Positions 1 through 9,624 of a DNA stretch of 64,000 nt are shown piece after piece (within the stretch, counting starts at the first letter, position 1; every line of letters starts with the position of its first letter). The stretch covers positions 558,001 to 622,000 of the forward strand of contig NZ_SJSL01000001.1 of assembly GCF_004331695.1 (NCBI RefSeq), read 5' to 3'. The position numbers were made by a program, and so were the translations under genes. The stretch is from Pedobacter psychroterrae. Lineage in GTDB: Bacteria; Bacteroidota; Bacteroidia; Sphingobacteriales; Sphingobacteriaceae. The notes beneath the pieces were generated by a model. The model searched no databases. It had not been told where the DNA came from and saw only the letters and a list, made by a program, of their open reading frames with translations.

Positions 1-3000
1 TATCTGCCAGGTAAAAAATATCGCCTCCATAAGAAAATGTCGCTAAAGTAATCAGACTAAGGTTTTTATAGATCAGCGTATTTGTATAGCCACCATAGTA
101 TTTCGGCTCTGCCCTGCCGATAATGTCGCTTTTATTGAACTTGGTAGCTTCATCAAGCACATACCTGGAGTCGCCGATGCCTAAATATGGAAAAAATCCA
201 AACTGTGCGTATAAATTCTTGCTGGCGTAGTCATCCACTTCTTCCTGAGTTCTAAGCAATCCGTCATACTGGTAGCCAAACATCAATCCAAGTGGTTCGC
301 CCACCTTTAGCACATTGTTGCCATATCTATAGATCTTGGGATTTGAAGGGTCTGAAAAATCATTGGAAAGCGCAAGCACTTTAGACCTGTTGCCGGAGAT
401 GTTCAGACTGCCCGACCAGTGTAAATTCTTTACACGCAGGAAATCACCCCTTAGTGACAGCTCAAGTCCGCGGTTCCTTATGTCAGCAATATTGGCTGTA
501 ACACCGTTAAAACCAGAGCTTCTTGCTACTGTTGCCTGAAACAACACACCTTTTGTTGCTTTCTCGTAGTAGCCGATACCTCCGCTCAATCTTGATTTGA
601 AAAAGGCGAAATCAATACCTGCATCTTTTTGTAATGTAGATTCCCATTTGATCTTATCATTGCCCAGCTGGCTAGGCGAAAGTCCGTTTAAACCGGCGTA
701 AGACACCGGTGAATATAAAGTATAGAACAGGTTGTCGGCAATGTTCTGTGTACCTGTATAACCTGCACTTGCCCGCAGTTTAATTTCATCTATCCATTTC
801 ACACCTTTTAAAAAGTTCTCCTCAGAGATACGCCATGCGACACCTCCCGAAGGGAAATAACCTACCCGGTTACTTTCCGGAAACTTAGATGACGCATCAG
901 AACGGCCAGTGAAAGTAAAGAGGTACTTTTCGTACAGGGCATAATTTGCCCTCATGTAAAAACTTAGTAATGAATTTTGTCCTGAAATCCCTGTTGACGG
1001 CAGCGTTAATGCCGCAGAAGAAAGGTTATTCAGGTAATTATCGTCCGGAAAGCCTTGTCCGCTTGCCGAGAAAGAGTTGCTCTTGGTGATCTGCCAGGAA
1101 GTTCCTGTCAGTACATTTATCCTATTGTTATCGTTAAACTGCTTATCCCAGGTAAGTGTATTTTCATAAAATACATCAACATTTTGGGATTGGGCCTGGG
1201 TACCTACTCCATTTTTTGAACCACCGGGATAACCGCTTACCGCTATCTGGGCAGTACTTGGCACATAATTGGTCTGACGGTAATTGTTGAAGTTTACAGA
1301 CACGGTAGATCTGAACTTTAAGCTTTTCAGGACATCGTATTCTCCTGCCAGAGACCCTAACAAGTTAACATTGTTTGATTTATTTATTCCTTTAAGCAAG
1401 AGTAGCGGGTTTTGAAAGCCTTCAAAACCATAGGTTCCATTGGCCGCAGGCGAAATGATCTTTACACTTCCGTCAGGATTATAGGCATCTAAAGTGGGCG
1501 GGGCAAATAAGGCCTGCGAATACATTCCGTTGGTAATGTTGTTGGTACTAAAGCCATAGTCCAGGTTTGTGTTTATACGGAGCCGACTATTGATCTCGTT
1601 ATCAAGACTTACCTTACCGGCAATCCGGGAGTAATCCGTACCCGCTACGGTACCGTTATTTTTATTAAAAGCCAGTGATGTATAATAGCGCGAACCTGTA
1701 CCGCCACCTCTTACAGCGATATCGGCATTTTGTGTGATTCCGTTGCGCAGTACTAAATCCAGCCAGTCTGTATTGCCTGTTCCTAAAAAGTCAGGATTTG
1801 TCAGAATACTGGTAGCCGTGGCATCAGGCGCAAGCGCAGGTGTAGCTGTGGCTCTTGCATCATTCAGGTTTTTAGCAGCTTCTTTCATGATCATGGCGTA
1901 TTGATCCCTGTCTAAAAGCTTTTCTTTGATGGGGTTGCTTACACCTGTATAATAGTTGGCCTCAAACACAGGCTTTTGATTGTGTATGCCCTTTTTTGTG
2001 GTGATGATCACCACTCCATTTGCAGCCCTTGAACCGTAAATAGCTGTTGCAGAAGCATCTTTTAAAATATCTATTGTTTCAATATCGTTGATATTAAAAC
2101 CTCCCAAACTGTTTAAGCCACGTGCAAAAGAGCCTGAAATCGTCTGACTGGCATTGTCACCTCCATAGCTCTCCACGGGGCTTATGATCTCTGCCGCACT
2201 TTTGAGGTACCTGTTCTGAACCTGCACCTGTACACCATCAATGATATATAATGGGTCGTTTCCTCCCAACAGCGAGGTCCCTCCCCTGATCCTTATTTTT
2301 GCAACACCTCCCGGTGAGCCATCGGCCTGTACTACCTGCACACCGGCAGCCTTTCCATTTAAAGCCTGATCTATCGTAGCGAAAGGAACATCCTTAATTT
2401 CTTCTACATTTACAGAAGCAACGGATCCGGTAAGGTCTTTTCTTTTTACCGTTCCGTAGCCGACTACCACCATGTCGTTGAGCTGGTTAATCTCTGCCTC
2501 CATGTTGACGATTATATTTTCCTTTGCTATTACCTCTTTAGACAAGTAGCCAATATAAGAGATCACCAGAACCGTCCGGTCGTTTGGAACAGTAATGGTA
2601 AACCTGCCATCGGCACCAGATTTGACACCCTGGTCTGTACCTTTGATCTTTATATTGGCCGAGTTTACAGGACTGCCATTCTCATCCAGTACACGCCCAT
2701 TGATCTCTATGGCAGCAAAAAAACTGGAGATCCGGTCTAAAACGGAAGCTTCCTTCCTGGAGACAACCACTGATTTCTTTTCAATTGCGTATTCCAAAGG
2801 CTGGCCTTCAAAGATCATTTCCAGTACCTTATCCAGTTCAGCTTCCTGTACATTGATGGTAACAGGGACAGAACTTCTGATCATGGACGTGGTAAACAGA
2901 AAATCATAACCGCTTTGTGTTCTGATCTGTTCAAATATTCTTTTGATCGGAGCGTTCTTTTCCAACAGGGTAATTTTCTGGGCGTATGAACTTGCAGTAA

Positions 3001-3145
3001 CCTGCAGGCTAACTGTGATCAATAACAGTGTGGTGAACTTCATAATCAGCAGAGTTTTGGTGATAGCACGTTTAGGCCACATCACCTTCTTAAAGTAAAA
3101 GTTGTACATTTGTTTAGCGTGGTTAATGCTGGTTTGCCTTTTCAT
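1..3145 (-). CDS. SusC/RagA-family TonB-dependent receptor with N-terminal STN domain, partial (3' end off window)
   Basis: Outer-membrane receptor for TonB-driven import of glycans or other nutrients. My reading from the ATG at 3145 is open to the left edge, about 1048 codons, in all the stretches I translated; the C-terminal barrel end and any SusD gene lie outside. Order: signal region with a long N-terminal extension typical of this group (hydrophobic stretch near residues 31-50, ending SSYAQ), an STN/secretin-like domain (about 55-125) that signals to a FecR anti-sigma factor, a carboxypeptidase-regulatory-like repeat (about 135-220), a plug with DMVVVGYGT and a KDASATAIYGSRAANG segment, then the barrel. 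ATG 3109 is an alternative start; 3145 is preferred because GGAAA lies just upstream. It follows fecR and the ECF sigma gene on the same strand, which implies substrate-sensed transcription. Confidence 0.93.
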   Translation of the reverse strand, partial: MKRQTSINHAKQMYNFYFKKVMWPKRAITKTLLIMKFTTLLLITVSLQVTASSYAQKITLLEKNAPIKRIFEQIRTQSGYDFLFTTSMIRSSVPVTINVQEAELDKVLEMIFEGQPLEYAIEKKSVVVSRKEASVLDRISSFFAAIEINGRVLDENGSPVNSANIKIKGTDQGVKSGADGRFTITVPNDRTVLVISYIGYLSKEVIAKENIIVNMEAEINQLNDMVVVGYGTVKRKDLTGSVASVNVEEIKDVPFATIDQALNGKAAGVQVVQADGSPGGVAKIRIRGGTSLLGGNDPLYIIDGVQVQVQNRYLKSAAEIISPVESYGGDNASQTISGSFARGLNSLGGFNINDIETIDILKDASATAIYGSRAANGVVIITTKKGIHNQKPVFEANYYTGVSNPIKEKLLDRDQYAMIMKEAAKNLNDARATATPALAPDATATSILTNPDFLGTGNTDWLDLVLRNGITQNADIAVRGGGTGSRYYTSLAFNKNNGTVAGTDYSRIAGKVSLDNEINSRLRINTNLDYGFSTNNITNGMYSQALFAPPTLDAYNPDGSVKIISPAANGTYGFEGFQNPLLLLKGINKSNNVNLLGSLAGEYDVLKSLKFRSTVSVNFNNYRQTNYVPSTAQIAVSGYPGGSKNGVGTQAQSQNVDVFYENTLTWDKQFNDNNRINVLTGTSWQITKSNSFSASGQGFPDDNYLNNLSSAALTLPSTGISGQNSLLSFYMRANYALYEKYLFTFTGRSDASSKFPESNRVGYFPSGGVAWRISEENFLKGVKWIDEIKLRASAGYTGTQNIADNLFYTLYSPVSYAGLNGLSPSQLGNDKIKWESTLQKDAGIDFAFFKSRLSGGIGYYEKATKGVLFQATVARSSGFNGVTANIADIRNRGLELSLRGDFLRVKNLHWSGSLNISGNRSKVLALSNDFSDPSNPKIYRYGNNVLKVGEPLGLMFGYQYDGLLRTQEEVDDYASKNLYAQFGFFPYLGIGDSRYVLDEATKFNKSDIIGRAEPKYYGGYTNTLIYKNLSLITLATFSYGGDIFYLAD

Positions 3146-3212
3146 TTTCCAGATGTGTCAGGCTTACCGCTTTTGTTGATAATTGATTCTAATTATTAAA
3201 GAAATCCATGTC

Positions 3213-3244
3213 AAGTTATCCCGGCTTAGGCTCCGGGGTAACTT
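3213..3244 (-). promoter_or_regulatory. 12-bp inverted repeat between fecR and susC
   Basis: Arms at 3213-3224 and 3233-3244 (AAGTTATCCCGG and CCGGGGTAACTT) pair over 12 bp with one G-T type mismatch around an 8-nt loop. No T-run follows on the minus strand, so it is not a classic intrinsic terminator. It lies about 70 bp upstream of the susC start, where an mRNA processing or attenuation hairpin, or an operator, would separate regulator from receptor expression. Function is inferred. Confidence 0.4.
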
Positions 3245-3277
3245 CTTTCAGGATCACTATATGTTTCTGTAAAATTT

Positions 3278-4396
3278 TCACGGCATAACAGTAACCCTCC
3301 TTCCCTCAACTTCAAAATGAACGGCTTTGGTGCCTTGCAGCATCTTTAGTACATCGCTGATATTGGTATATCTTGAAATAGTGCCCGTAAAGCCTTCGTT
3401 AGTTAAATCTCCGGAATACTGCACATCAATATTATACCAGCGGGCAATCTTTTTCATCACATCACGGATCTTCTCTTCATTAAAGCGAAAATATCCGTTC
3501 TTCCAGGCTACAGCCTCATCCAAATCTGCCTCATGGATCTTTAAATCCTGGCTTTCTGTAAACACAGACTGCTGGCCCGGTTTAAGCACTGCGATATCTG
3601 CCGCCGCATGGATCTTTACAGCACCCTCCAGCAGGGTAGTCTTTATGATCTCGCCGGCGTAGCAGCTGATATTGAAGTGTGTACCTAACACCCTTACCTC
3701 ATGTTTACCGGAACTAACAATAAAAGGATGTGCTTTGTCTTTCGCTACTTCAAAATAGGCTTCCCCAGATAATTCCAGCCGCCGCTCTGCTTCTTTGCCA
3801 AGACCAGATGAAAAGGTAAGAGAAGATGCAGCGTTTAAATAAACCTTCGACCCGTCGGGTAAAAGGATGATTTGCTGACCTCCTACTGGTGTTTCTACAC
3901 GGTTTATTGCGGAAGGTAAATCATTTGCATCACCGGTAAGCTGATAAATGAGCGTCCCCTCGGCAGTCTTGGTAATATTCACTCCGGTCTGACTGGCAAC
4001 ATTTCCTTTTGACACATCTGTAAGCGAAATTTTCCTGCCATCAGCCAGGGTAAGGATCGATTTATTGGTACCCGGAGGAATATTTACTTTGGAAAAATCC
4101 TGAAGCCCACCTCCGGATCTATAAAAGAAAAACACCGCGAAAAAAGCGATGATAAGACTTGCTGCCACAGCAATTCTATATCCGATCTTAAATACTGCCC
4201 TGGTTTTTCCGGCAGCAGGATCTTTTGGCAGCAGGTATTTAATCTGAGCATGGCGCTGCTGCAGGTCAGGCAAGCCAGACAGTTTCTGCTCTTCTGCAAT
4301 CCTGTTGTACCAGGTTTCAATAATCGCAGTCTCTTCTGCTGAGCACCTGCCCTGAAAATATTTATCTATGAGTTCCCCGGCTATTTTATTGTCCAT
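3278..4396 (-). CDS. FecR-family anti-sigma factor / transmembrane signal transducer
   Basis: Inner-membrane anti-sigma factor that holds its partner ECF sigma factor inactive until the cognate SusC receptor signals substrate binding. At 372 aa it has the usual Bacteroidota layout: cytoplasmic N-terminal region (1-65) with a conserved YFQGRCSAEE-type helix, one membrane helix (about 70-91), a periplasmic FecR domain (about 115-230, with VETPVGGQQIILLPDG and VYLNAASSL) and a C-terminal DUF4974 domain (about 300-372, FNEEKIRDVMKKIARWY) that contacts the receptor STN domain. It lies between the sigma gene and susC, all on the minus strand. Confidence 0.95.
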   Translation of the reverse strand: MDNKIAGELIDKYFQGRCSAEETAIIETWYNRIAEEQKLSGLPDLQQRHAQIKYLLPKDPAAGKTRAVFKIGYRIAVAASLIIAFFAVFFFYRSGGGLQDFSKVNIPPGTNKSILTLADGRKISLTDVSKGNVASQTGVNITKTAEGTLIYQLTGDANDLPSAINRVETPVGGQQIILLPDGSKVYLNAASSLTFSSGLGKEAERRLELSGEAYFEVAKDKAHPFIVSSGKHEVRVLGTHFNISCYAGEIIKTTLLEGAVKIHAAADIAVLKPGQQSVFTESQDLKIHEADLDEAVAWKNGYFRFNEEKIRDVMKKIARWYNIDVQYSGDLTNEGFTGTISRYTNISDVLKMLQGTKAVHFEVEGRRVTVMP

Positions 4397-4479
4397 ATCG
4401 CAGTGCAGATTTTGCCTTTTATACTAAGACGCAGTGCTGGCAGCGAAGTGGTAGAAGAAAAATAAATAAATTCAATTCT

Positions 4480-5049
4480 TTATAAGATCATCAGGAAAAC
4501 ACAAGGGCTAAGCTTGACTTTAAGGATCTTTAAAGCATTGTAGATCTGCTTTTTCACTGTTTCCTCTGAGATATTCAGTTCTGAAGAAATTTGTTTGTGT
4601 GTCAACCCGTTTACCCTGCTCATGATAAAGATCTGTCGCATTTTTCCCGGCAATGAGCTGATCTCTTTTTCAATCTGAACAGTTAGTTCGTTAAAACGAA
4701 CCTGATTATCGGTCACAAAGTCCCCCTCTTTCAACAACTGCGATAAAGAATCCATATAATCCTCATGAACCTTACCGTGCCTGATAACACTAATGATCCT
4801 GTTTCTTACAGATGTATAAAGATAGGCTGTTAAAGAAGTATTGATATCCAGATCTGCTGATTTATGCCAGAGCGCAGTAAAAACATCCTGTATGACATCT
4901 ACTGCTTCGTCTTCGTCCTTAAGCATTTTTACCGCATGTATAAACAGCGTTGTCCAGTGGCGGTTGTAAATCTCGGTGAATGCAGCATGTTTGCGCTGCC
5001 TCAGTAGGGCTATCAGTTCCTGATCAGAAAGTTTATCGTAGGCCTGCAT
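4480..5049 (-). CDS. ECF RNA polymerase sigma-70 factor (FecI-like)
   Basis: Alternative sigma factor expected to transcribe the adjacent receptor operon. Sigma region 2 is visible (DVIQDVFTALWHK) and region 4 has a helix-turn-helix (GLTHKQISSELNISEETVKKQI). About 189 aa from the ATG at 5049, typical for the family; a TTG at 5067 would add six residues but ATG is preferred. It is the first gene of the sigma-fecR-susC series, with about 80 bp before fecR. It is divergent from the pirin gene, with a 91-bp gap that should hold both promoters. Confidence 0.94.
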   Translation of the reverse strand: MQAYDKLSDQELIALLRQRKHAAFTEIYNRHWTTLFIHAVKMLKDEDEAVDVIQDVFTALWHKSADLDINTSLTAYLYTSVRNRIISVIRHGKVHEDYMDSLSQLLKEGDFVTDNQVRFNELTVQIEKEISSLPGKMRQIFIMSRVNGLTHKQISSELNISEETVKKQIYNALKILKVKLSPCVFLMIL

Positions 5050-5140
5050 TTTAATATCAGCAAGCAATTTAGTTAATATTAATTATATACTAAATTTTTA
5101 TAGATTGCATTTTTATAGCATCTAATATTGTTGAGGAATT

Positions 5141-6025
5141 ATGTCAAATATCAATCTAGTCATTGAAGAAAGAGCCACCAGTATTGGCAACTTCATGGTC
5201 GGCCGCTTGTTACCTTTCAGGGAAAAAAGAATGGTTGGCCCATTTATCTTTATAGACCATATGGGGCCGGTAAAACTAAATGAGCGGGAGAATTTTGATG
5301 TGCTACCGCATCCGCACATAGGTTTATCTACACTTACTTTTTTATTTGAAGGAAGCATTATGCACCGGGATACGCTCGGCAATGCTGTAGAAATAAAACC
5401 CGGCGCAGTAAACTGGATGACAGCAGGAAAGGGAATTGTACATTCAGAACGGATACCGGAACATATACATCATGCCGATCAGATAATGCATGGTCTGCAG
5501 ATCTGGGTAGCCCTGCCAAAAGAACTGGAACAAATGGAGCCTGAGTTTTTTCACATTGATGGGACAGAGTTGCCTTCATGGACATCCGGCGGCCTCCAAT
5601 TTAAGCTGATAGCAGGCGAAGCATTCGGACAAAGGTCTCCCGTTCCGGTTTACAGCAAACTGTTTATGATAGAGATAAAAAGCATCAGCAAACAAAGCGT
5701 TACCATCGGCCATGAGCTTTTCGGAGAAGCCGGCTTATATATACTTGAGGGAAACATCGAAAGTGATGGCAATAGCTATCATCCTAAACAATTACTGGTA
5801 GCTAAAGAAAGTGCCCTGTGCGAATTTATAATAGAAGCCAACAGTACAATCTACCTTTTTGGCGGAGAGCCTTTTGCTGAAGAACGATTTATTGACTGGA
5901 ATTTTGTTGCCACTGAAAAGGACCTGATCAATACTGCTAAACAAAAATGGATAGCTCAGGAATTTGATAAGATCAAAGGAGATGAAACAGAATTTGTACC
6001 TTATCCATCACTCAATAAAAAATAG
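5141..6025 (+). CDS. Pirin-family bicupin protein
   Basis: Metal-binding bicupin. Family members act as quercetin 2,3-dioxygenases or redox/transcription cofactors, so the substrate here is unknown. The N-terminal cupin carries the pirin signature HPHIGLSTLTFLFEG followed by MHRD and a GIVHSE stretch, which supplies the His/His/His/Glu metal ligands. The C-terminal cupin is seen from about residue 170 on (SKLFMIEIKSISKQS). Length (294 aa) fits pirins. An OsmC-family gene starts 3 bp downstream, so the two form a small stress-type operon. Confidence 0.92.
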   Translation: MSNINLVIEERATSIGNFMVGRLLPFREKRMVGPFIFIDHMGPVKLNERENFDVLPHPHIGLSTLTFLFEGSIMHRDTLGNAVEIKPGAVNWMTAGKGIVHSERIPEHIHHADQIMHGLQIWVALPKELEQMEPEFFHIDGTELPSWTSGGLQFKLIAGEAFGQRSPVPVYSKLFMIEIKSISKQSVTIGHELFGEAGLYILEGNIESDGNSYHPKQLLVAKESALCEFIIEANSTIYLFGGEPFAEERFIDWNFVATEKDLINTAKQKWIAQEFDKIKGDETEFVPYPSLNKK

Positions 6026-6028
6026 ATT

Positions 6029-6418
6029 ATGTCAGCAATTAAAGCAAGTATCGGCACAGAACTTTACAAGATCGAAATCAAATCAACAACAGGCAATATA
6101 ATCATCGCGGATGAGCCTGTAGATAAAGGCGGGCAGGACAAAGGATTTTCACCTAAAGAATTGCTGGTATCAGCATTGGGAGCCTGTACCTGTGCCACCC
6201 TACGCATGTATGCCGACCGTAAAGGCTGGGAGCTTGAAAAAGCAGAAGCAGAAATTGAACTCAGTGAAGAAAACGGGCAAACAAAGTTTATACGTAAATT
6301 ACTGCTTAGTGGCAAACTTGACGACGAACAACGAACCAGGTTACTGGCGGTTGCCAATGCATGCCCAATTCATAAAATACTGACCCATTCTATTGTTGTC
6401 GAAACAGTATTGGCCTGA
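6029..6418 (+). CDS. OsmC-family protein (organic hydroperoxide/redox stress)
   Basis: Small cytoplasmic protein of the OsmC/Ohr superfamily, whose members reduce organic hydroperoxides with two cysteines. Two Cys-containing motifs are visible: GACTCATLRMYADRKG (about residues 51-66) and ANACPIHKIL (about 109-118), at the expected positions for the peroxidatic and resolving cysteines. 129 aa, normal for the family. It follows pirin by 3 bp and is probably co-transcribed and translationally linked. Specific substrate not determinable. Confidence 0.92.
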   Translation: MSAIKASIGTELYKIEIKSTTGNIIIADEPVDKGGQDKGFSPKELLVSALGACTCATLRMYADRKGWELEKAEAEIELSEENGQTKFIRKLLLSGKLDDEQRTRLLAVANACPIHKILTHSIVVETVLA

Positions 6419-6508
6419 GCTAAAAGCAGAAAATTCTGTCATCATACAATAACGATGAGGAATTTGAACCATTTATCGTAAGCGTTATTGTTGTAAAAAC
6501 CTATACAT

Positions 6509-8587
6509 CTAAAGCGTTGTAATATCTATTTCTGCATAACCGACCACATCATCTGCGTCTGTTGTTTGTAATGACCTAAGAAGTATGTATCGAGCCTTTC
6601 TGGTATTAAACTGCTTATTTTGCCAAAGCGGATTGTTCTTGATATTTGAGAACTCGCCCTCGTCAGTCAGTTCCCATTTTTTATTATCTGTTGAAACAAA
6701 AAATTGATACTTGCTTACTATTCCAGAAGTTCTTCCTTGCCCTGGCAAATAACGGAAGCCATTTATGTCGATTTCCCTACCCAGGTCTATAGTAAGATCT
6801 ACTGGTGCCTTCCTCTGGTTTTTTTGATACCATGCAGTGTTGGGATCACCGTCTAATATCTGCTTTGCCTGGGCATCTGAAATGTTTAGAATTACCCAGT
6901 CTTTTTTGGATACATCAAAGACTTGCCGCGCAACCGGGCTACTTTTTTTAGCTTCACTACTGTAGGCTATCGCCTGGATGGCTAACTTTCCGTCTGCTGA
7001 AAAGGGGCTGGAATATTTTTTAGATTTGTTAGTAGGAGTTGTTCCGTCGAGCGTATAAAAAACGGCTGATTCTTTATCATTTGGTTCGATGACAACTACC
7101 CCTGATTGGTTCCGTTCAATAGTAGGGGCAGTCAGTACCTGAGGAGCTAGATACACCCCTAATGTAGATATAACCGGATTACTTTTCGCATCCAATATGG
7201 TGAACCGAAGCTTTGTTGCCCAAACCGTTGGAAAAACCAGAATCCGCTTGTATCCTATAGTTGTCTGTTTGTCCAATTCTTTCCAGGTACCATTTTCTAA
7301 AAGAGCTTCAATTTTGAAAGCTTTAACACGCTGCCCCAAAAGAATGTATTCCTGTACCAGGAAGCGATTAAATGCGGTAACATGGCCAAAATCAATGGTT
7401 AAGCTTGCATTTAAAACCCCTTCGCCCGTAGCCCAATAAGTATTTTTGTTTCCATCCAAAACCTTATCAGCACTATAATTTTTTCCACGCTCGTTAGACG
7501 CTACAGCGCTTCTGTTCTTTGCTAAATCCACGGAAAACGCCTTCTTAACAGCTTTGGCTAGCTCTAAAGCTGCTTTTTCATCTTTCTCATGAATCCGGCC
7601 ACGCCCATCAATGGGAAAATTCAGCAATAAAGTTCCGTTTCGTCCAAAGGAGTTATAGTAAGTTTCTAAAAGATGCGGCAGGGTTTTTACCCTGCTATCC
7701 TCATAGCTATGGTAAAACCAGCCCGGACGTATCGAGGTATTCACCTCTCCAGGCACCCAGGAATCCCCATTCTCTAAACCATGATGCAGCATTTCATAGG
7801 GCACATCACCGGTCTTATTTAGCAGGCTCCAATTCTTTTCACCTACAGATCCTCCTTCCGTGCCAACCCAGCGCAAGTCTGCGCGGTCACCGTTGTCATT
7901 CCAGATTACTGCATTGGGCTGAAGCTCCCGGATCAATTTGTAAGTATTCTGCCAGTCGTAATAGGTAGTCCTGTCGATCGTACGTGTCTCCTTTGCCCCG
8001 CCATAATATCCTGAGCCTCCGTTTGCCCCGTCAAACCATACTTCGAAAATTTCTCCATAATTGGTTAGGAGCTCTTTTAATTGATTTCTAAAATAAGTAA
8101 TGTATTCCGGGCGACCATATTCAGCACTATTTCTATCCCACGGAGATAAATAGATCCCTAGTTTTAGGCCGTATTCCTTACAGGCCTTTGCAAGATCACC
8201 GACAATATCCCCTTTACCATTCTTCCATGGTGAATTTTTGATAGAGTATTCCGTGTATTTAGATGGCCATAAACAGAACCCAGAGTGGTGCTTTGCTGTA
8301 ATAATGATGCCTTTCATGCCCGCTTCCTTACACACCCGTGCCCATTGCCGGCAATCCAGATTAGTAGGATTGAATATCTTTGGATCATCTTCACCGTAGC
8401 CCCATTCCTGATCCGTGAATGTGTTAGTGGATAAATGAACAAATGCGTAGTACTCCATTTCCTGCCAATTCATTTGCTGCTGTGTAGGAACGGGCCCATA
8501 AGGTTTAGGCGCATTGATTTGCGCTCTTGTAATATTCGCTGTACAAAGGAAAAATAACACAGCAAAAAGTATATGCTTAGTCTTCAT
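6509..8587 (-). CDS. Alpha-L-fucosidase, GH29, with two discoidin-like domains
   Basis: Secreted or periplasmic exo-enzyme releasing L-fucose. Signal peptide at residues 1-23 (ends TRAQ). The GH29 barrel spans about 25-355; the segment FEVWFDGANG holds the family's nucleophile Asp, and HHSGFCLWPSKYTEY is typical. After it come an F5/8-type C (discoidin-like) domain (about 365-480), a chitobiase/HEX C-terminal-like segment (FYTLDGTTPTNKSKKY) and a second F5/8C domain (about 565-690). 692 aa, longer than single-domain GH29 because of these binding modules. It is alone on the minus strand, with its own upstream region holding a likely AraC operator (8644-8673). A GH29 with other alpha-L-linked specificity is possible. 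Confidence 0.94.
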   Translation of the reverse strand: MKTKHILFAVLFFLCTANITRAQINAPKPYGPVPTQQQMNWQEMEYYAFVHLSTNTFTDQEWGYGEDDPKIFNPTNLDCRQWARVCKEAGMKGIIITAKHHSGFCLWPSKYTEYSIKNSPWKNGKGDIVGDLAKACKEYGLKLGIYLSPWDRNSAEYGRPEYITYFRNQLKELLTNYGEIFEVWFDGANGGSGYYGGAKETRTIDRTTYYDWQNTYKLIRELQPNAVIWNDNGDRADLRWVGTEGGSVGEKNWSLLNKTGDVPYEMLHHGLENGDSWVPGEVNTSIRPGWFYHSYEDSRVKTLPHLLETYYNSFGRNGTLLLNFPIDGRGRIHEKDEKAALELAKAVKKAFSVDLAKNRSAVASNERGKNYSADKVLDGNKNTYWATGEGVLNASLTIDFGHVTAFNRFLVQEYILLGQRVKAFKIEALLENGTWKELDKQTTIGYKRILVFPTVWATKLRFTILDAKSNPVISTLGVYLAPQVLTAPTIERNQSGVVVIEPNDKESAVFYTLDGTTPTNKSKKYSSPFSADGKLAIQAIAYSSEAKKSSPVARQVFDVSKKDWVILNISDAQAKQILDGDPNTAWYQKNQRKAPVDLTIDLGREIDINGFRYLPGQGRTSGIVSKYQFFVSTDNKKWELTDEGEFSNIKNNPLWQNKQFNTRKARYILLRSLQTTDADDVVGYAEIDITTL

Positions 8588-8643
8588 ATCGGTTTATTTG
8601 GTATATCGTAAAATTAGGATTAATTGTTGCCCTACTTTTTCCA

Positions 8644-8673
8644 TAAAAAGACTTTTTTTTGCACAAAACAGAC
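8644..8673 (-). promoter_or_regulatory. Predicted AraC-regulator operator upstream of GH29
   Basis: Two 9-bp half-sites 21 bp apart: AAAACAGAC at 8665-8673 and TAAAAAGAC at 8644-8652 (7 of 9 identical). Reverse-complemented they read GTCTGTTTT toward the fucosidase gene, and the near half-site is about 57 bp from its ATG. The same half-site and spacing occur perfectly at 9625-9654 beside the AraC gene. Direct repeats two helical turns apart are usual for AraC-family binding. Seen in sequence; the binding protein is inferred. Confidence 0.5.
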
Positions 8674-8728
8674 TTCTAACTATTCAAAGTTGAATAATTA
8701 CTAGTTTCCGACACCATCGAGCTCAAGT

Positions 8729-9598
8729 TTACGAAAAGTATTTACCGTAAGCTTTTGGGCTCATGCCCGTTATTTTTTTGAAAGTTCTTGAAAAATGGGA
8801 AAGACTTTCAAAACCGGTCATTTTTGCAATTTCGGTCTGTTTTGCCCTTGAGGTCATAATTAGATACTGCGCACGTTCAATCCTTTTTTCAGTAATGTAG
8901 GCCAGTGGCCGGGAACCTGTATATTGATCAAAAAGCCGGGAGAAATATTCTGAGTTGAGGTGGATCCGTTCAGCCAGGGATCTAACAGGCAGGGGTGAAT
9001 GGAGGTTCATTACAATATAACTGATCGTATCCAGAATCTTGACAGGAATGTGCTCCCGTTCCCTTTGCACCATTATTTCCGGCGAGGTAAAACGGGCAAC
9101 CAATTGAAGAAGAATCCCCTGGGTTTCCAGGAACTGGGTAGTATTCTGCTGCATGTTAAGCTCCTGATATTCCTTATAATAGATGTCCTTTTCGTAAATT
9201 TTTGGATCATCTGAACGGTTTATGCCCCGCCGTGGATTGATTAACCTAAGACGCTCAAAATTCAAAACATCGACTGGATCGGCTTTAACTCGGAAGATAG
9301 ACCTGCTGGAAGCAAACAGCGATTTTCCATCTGAAGTCTCCTCAAAAAATTGCACGAAATACTGTTCTAGAAAGTGATCACAGGACAAATTGCATAAAGT
9401 AAAACTGGGTATGATGTATAGGTATCCGGCTTCCAGTTTCAATTTCTTTTCAAAGTGGGATATCTCTCCCTCACCAGACATGATGTAATAAATTCGGTGG
9501 TAGGGACTGATTACATTGTTATAATTCCATCTTGAATCCAGTTTTACCAGATCAATATTCATGAGAGAAAAGCTATGGGTGAGTATACGCTTTATCAT
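8729..9598 (-). CDS. AraC-family transcriptional regulator
   Basis: One-component sugar-responsive regulator. N-terminal cupin-like sensor half (about 1-170; YYIMSGEGEISHFEKK) and C-terminal double helix-turn-helix (about 185-289) with RPLAYITEKRIERAQYL and the signature GFESLSHFSRTFKKITGMSPKAY. 289 aa, standard length. It lies between the GH29 gene and the divergent L-fucose dehydrogenase/mutarotase genes, so it most likely controls the fucose locus. The repeats at 9625-9654 just upstream suggest it also regulates itself and the divergent operon. The inducer is presumably L-fucose or a related sugar (inference). Confidence 0.93.
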   Translation of the reverse strand: MIKRILTHSFSLMNIDLVKLDSRWNYNNVISPYHRIYYIMSGEGEISHFEKKLKLEAGYLYIIPSFTLCNLSCDHFLEQYFVQFFEETSDGKSLFASSRSIFRVKADPVDVLNFERLRLINPRRGINRSDDPKIYEKDIYYKEYQELNMQQNTTQFLETQGILLQLVARFTSPEIMVQREREHIPVKILDTISYIVMNLHSPLPVRSLAERIHLNSEYFSRLFDQYTGSRPLAYITEKRIERAQYLIMTSRAKQTEIAKMTGFESLSHFSRTFKKITGMSPKAYGKYFS

Positions 9599-9624
9599 AA
9601 TTTCATTGTAACAAATAGCACATA

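Noticed and set aside
6446..6491. 9-bp inverted repeat ACAATAACG/CGTTATTGT between convergent OsmC and GH29 genes
   Set aside because: Loop of about 30 nt and weak stem; not a credible terminator without folding analysis.
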